From: Victivallales bacterium Lenti_02
GTDB taxonomy: Bacteria > Verrucomicrobiota > Lentisphaeria > Oligosphaerales > Lenti-02
Direction: 5' to 3'
Assembly (NCBI GenBank): GCA_001603055.1
Contig: LVAZ01000227.1
Span: 1 to 7,503 of the forward strand
DNA length: 7,503 nucleotides
The position numbers and the translations under genes are program-made. Shown here piece by piece: positions 6,437 to 7,503 of the stretch. The stretch's first letter is position 1; every line of letters begins with the position of its first letter. The notes under the pieces were generated by a model that worked only from the letters and a program-made list of their open reading frames with translations, was not told the origin of the DNA and searched no databases.

Positions 6437-6483
6437 AGGCGGAACACAAACATCCCCCGCCGGCGATGCGCGGGCGGGGGATG
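6437..6483. repeat. 47-bp hairpin repeat, copy 2; candidate terminator of the prepilin gene
   Basis: This is a direct repeat of 6133-6179, with two mismatches, both in the loop (6466 and 6467). The stem is CATCCCCCGCC (6451-6461) with GGCGGGGGATG (6473-6483). Read on the minus strand it lies 22 bp past the prepilin stop codon and is followed by tgtttgtgttc, so it fits an intrinsic terminator with an imperfect U-tract for that gene. Copy 1 holds the matching place after the convergent HNH gene, but with its T-rich side on the wrong strand. Confidence 0.7.
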
Positions 6484-6505
6484 CGGGGAGGGAAGGGGAC
6501 GGGGC

Positions 6506-7195
6506 CTACGGGTGGTAGCCGTTGCGGTCGTGGTGCATCTCGGACCGGGACCAGGGCGAGCTGCCGGTGATGGCGCCGCCGAGGTTGGCATAGGCCACAT
6601 GGGCGTCGAGGAACAGATAGTTGGCGCCGCCGTTGTGCCGGGTTGCGGACCAGGCATAGTTGGTGGTGGTGGTGCCGTTGGTGCAGGAGCTGTTGGCGCC
6701 GGTGTTCGGGCAGAGCCAGCGCATGTAGTTCCGGGTGCCGTCGGCCAGATAGACGGTTTTCGACATTTCCTTGATCGAGGCGGCGGCATGGCCGCTGATG
6801 TAGGTGTTGCGCGAGTAGGCCACGCCGTAGCCGAGGGCCGTGGTCGTCAGGCTGCCGGACTGGACGGTGGTGCGCACGTCGGACGGGCAGTTGTAGGTGC
6901 GGGTGTCGCCCACATAGGACTGCAGCGCGGTGAACCATTCCCGGTTGGCACCGGTGGCGTAGGTGGCGGGGTCCACCTCGCCGGTTCCCACGGGATAGCG
7001 CTCGCTGTTGTCGTCCATGTACATGGCGACGCCGAGGCCGAGCTGTTTGAGATTGCTGATGCAGCTCGCCTGGCGGGCCTTCTCGCGGGCCTGCTGCAGG
7101 GCGGGGAGGAGCATCGAGGCCAGAATCGCGATGATGGCGATGACCACCAGCAGCTCGATCAGGGTGAAATGCCGGTTCCGCAGGGTCTTTGTCAT
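6506..7195 (-). CDS. Type IV prepilin-like / T2SS pseudopilin-like protein with H-X9-D motif
   Basis: This 229-residue protein starts with MTKTLRNRH then FTLIELL, a type IV prepilin N-methylation and cleavage signal. Cleavage is predicted before F10, with Glu at +5 (E14) and a hydrophobic helix to about residue 30. LQQAREKARQASCISNLKQLG then continues the pilin helix. The C-terminal region carries RHNGGANYLFLDAHV, in which H187 and D197 are nine residues apart. This is the H-X9-DG-type motif of the large prepilin-like families of Planctomycetota and Lentisphaerota, with Ala instead of Gly after Asp. Four cysteines (C45, C103, C161, C171) could form disulfides. Such proteins are processed by a prepilin peptidase and assembled at or exported across the envelope, but the roles of individual paralogues are mostly unknown. 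The ATG at 7195 is preceded by AAGGA (7210-7206) at 10 nt. The frame extends upstream to 7309, but that part overlaps the leader and promoter-side region and is not prepilin-like. No other pilus genes are nearby. Confidence 0.92.
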   Translation of the reverse strand: MTKTLRNRHFTLIELLVVIAIIAILASMLLPALQQAREKARQASCISNLKQLGLGVAMYMDDNSERYPVGTGEVDPATYATGANREWFTALQSYVGDTRTYNCPSDVRTTVQSGSLTTTALGYGVAYSRNTYISGHAAASIKEMSKTVYLADGTRNYMRWLCPNTGANSSCTNGTTTTNYAWSATRHNGGANYLFLDAHVAYANLGGAITGSSPWSRSEMHHDRNGYHP

Positions 7196-7298
7196 TCGCA
7201 GGTTTTCCTTTCTTGTCCCGAATCTGCCGCTCGGGCAAGCATGGGGACGGGTGAAGAGGCAATGGCTCGAAATTTTCTGGCAACACGGATCGAAAAAA

Positions 7299-7320
7299 CT
7301 ATATTTCAAGAAGAATATAG
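7299..7320. promoter_or_regulatory. AT-rich palindrome overlapping -10, possible operator
   Basis: CTATATT (7299-7305) and AATATAG (7314-7320) form a perfect 7-bp inverted repeat around 8 nt. After one mismatch the flanking A-run and T-run add about five more A:T pairs. It covers the -10 hexamer and probable start site of the prepilin promoter, so it could be a repressor site. It could also be a start-site hairpin or simple AT composition. No regulator gene is adjacent. Confidence 0.4.
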
Positions 7321-7343
7321 CTTTTTGCTTGGGCCTGTGTCAA
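7314..7343 (-). promoter_or_regulatory. Sigma70-type promoter of the prepilin gene
   Basis: On the minus strand a consensus -35 TTGACA (7343-7338) is followed after 18 bp by TATATT (7319-7314). Initiation would fall near 7307, giving a leader of about 110 nt before the ATG at 7195. The region is markedly AT-richer than its surroundings. Confidence 0.7.
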
Positions 7344-7365
7344 GGCGCGCCGCCCGAGGCGACAC

Positions 7366-7408
7366 CGCGCCGGAATGAAAAAAGCATGGAATATTTCATT
7401 CCGGCGCG
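7366..7408. terminator. Strong hairpin, candidate terminator
   Basis: CGCGCCGGAATGAAA (7366-7380) and TTTCATTCCGGCGCG (7394-7408) form a perfect 15-bp stem with a 13-nt loop. It starts 22 bp past the stop codon of the partial minus-strand gene at the window edge and lies just upstream of the prepilin promoter, the right place to end that gene's transcript. No T-run follows on either strand, so it would be a non-canonical terminator or an mRNA 3'-protecting structure. Confidence 0.55.
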
Positions 7409-7430
7409 AGAATCCTGCCGGGAGGGTCGG

Positions 7431-7503
7431 TCAGGCGAAGGCCCGGCGGAGGAAGTCGAGGCTGCTCTGGGCGATGTGGCGGGGGTCGTACTGGAAGTCG
7501 AAG
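7431..7503 (-). CDS. 3' end of an unidentified gene (partial)
   Basis: The last bases hold 23 codons and a TGA (7433-7431) of a minus-strand gene that begins outside the window. The visible C-terminus is FDFQYDPRHIAQSSLDFLRR followed by AFA. Its composition and codon use match the neighbouring genes, and a strong hairpin sits just past the stop. The segment is too short to assign a family. An enzyme domain is plausible, but no function is claimed. Confidence 0.6.
   Translation of the reverse strand, partial: FDFQYDPRHIAQSSLDFLRRAFA

Noticed and set aside
6133..6483. CRISPR array or integron attC cluster
   Set aside because: There are only two direct repeats, 304 bp apart, and the DNA between them is itself repeat elements. 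There are no regular spacers, no cas or integrase genes, and no attC core motifs.
6177..6518. Short plus-strand frames across the HNH-prepilin gap
   Set aside because: They translate the palindromic elements and hairpin repeats, with no ribosome site or domain.
7196..7309. In-frame N-terminal extension of the prepilin from an ATG at 7309
   Set aside because: It would place 38 Cys-rich residues before a standard prepilin leader and start at the predicted transcription start. AAGGA before 7195 supports the shorter form.

Overview
This GC-rich window (roughly two-thirds G+C by eye) looks like chromosome from the Planctomycetota-Verrucomicrobiota-Lentisphaerota assemblage, most likely a Lentisphaerota-type bacterium. 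The best evidence is the minus-strand prepilin-like gene near the right end. It has an FTLIELLVVIAIIAIL leader helix and a C-terminal H-X9-D motif, a protein type greatly expanded in those phyla. The assignment is inference from protein style, not from a marker gene.

Layout from left to right. Bases 1-452 hold no convincing gene. They contain one copy of a palindromic repeat element (about 170-314), a short tandem repeat and a weak coding-like remnant. A large minus-strand gene (453-2882) encodes a major-facilitator transporter fused to a HEAT-repeat region and an unassigned helical C-terminus. A 167-bp divergent intergenic region separates it from a plus-strand run of four closely spaced genes (3050-6134): a NYN-domain putative RNase with a C-terminal LOTUS/OST-HTH domain, a xylose-isomerase-like TIM-barrel sugar isomerase/epimerase, a MraY-like membrane phospho-sugar transferase, and a small HNH nuclease. 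Gaps of 33, 22 and 3 bp suggest one operon. It combines peptidoglycan-precursor chemistry with two putative nucleases.

Bases 6135-6505 separate this operon from the convergent prepilin gene. They have a nested architecture: two direct copies of a 47-bp hairpin sequence enclose two oppositely oriented copies of the same repeat element found at the left end. The prepilin gene (6506-7195, minus) has a good sigma70-type promoter (TTGACA-N18-TATATT) about 120 bp upstream, with its -10 inside an AT-rich palindrome. A perfect 15-bp-stem hairpin (7366-7408) follows. The last 73 bases are the 3' end of another minus-strand gene that I cannot name.

Nothing here is a complete recognised mobile element, CRISPR array or RNA gene. 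The features most worth pursuing are the MFS-HEAT fusion, the palindromic repeat family with its nested arrangement, and the operon pairing a MraY-like enzyme with NYN-LOTUS and HNH nucleases.
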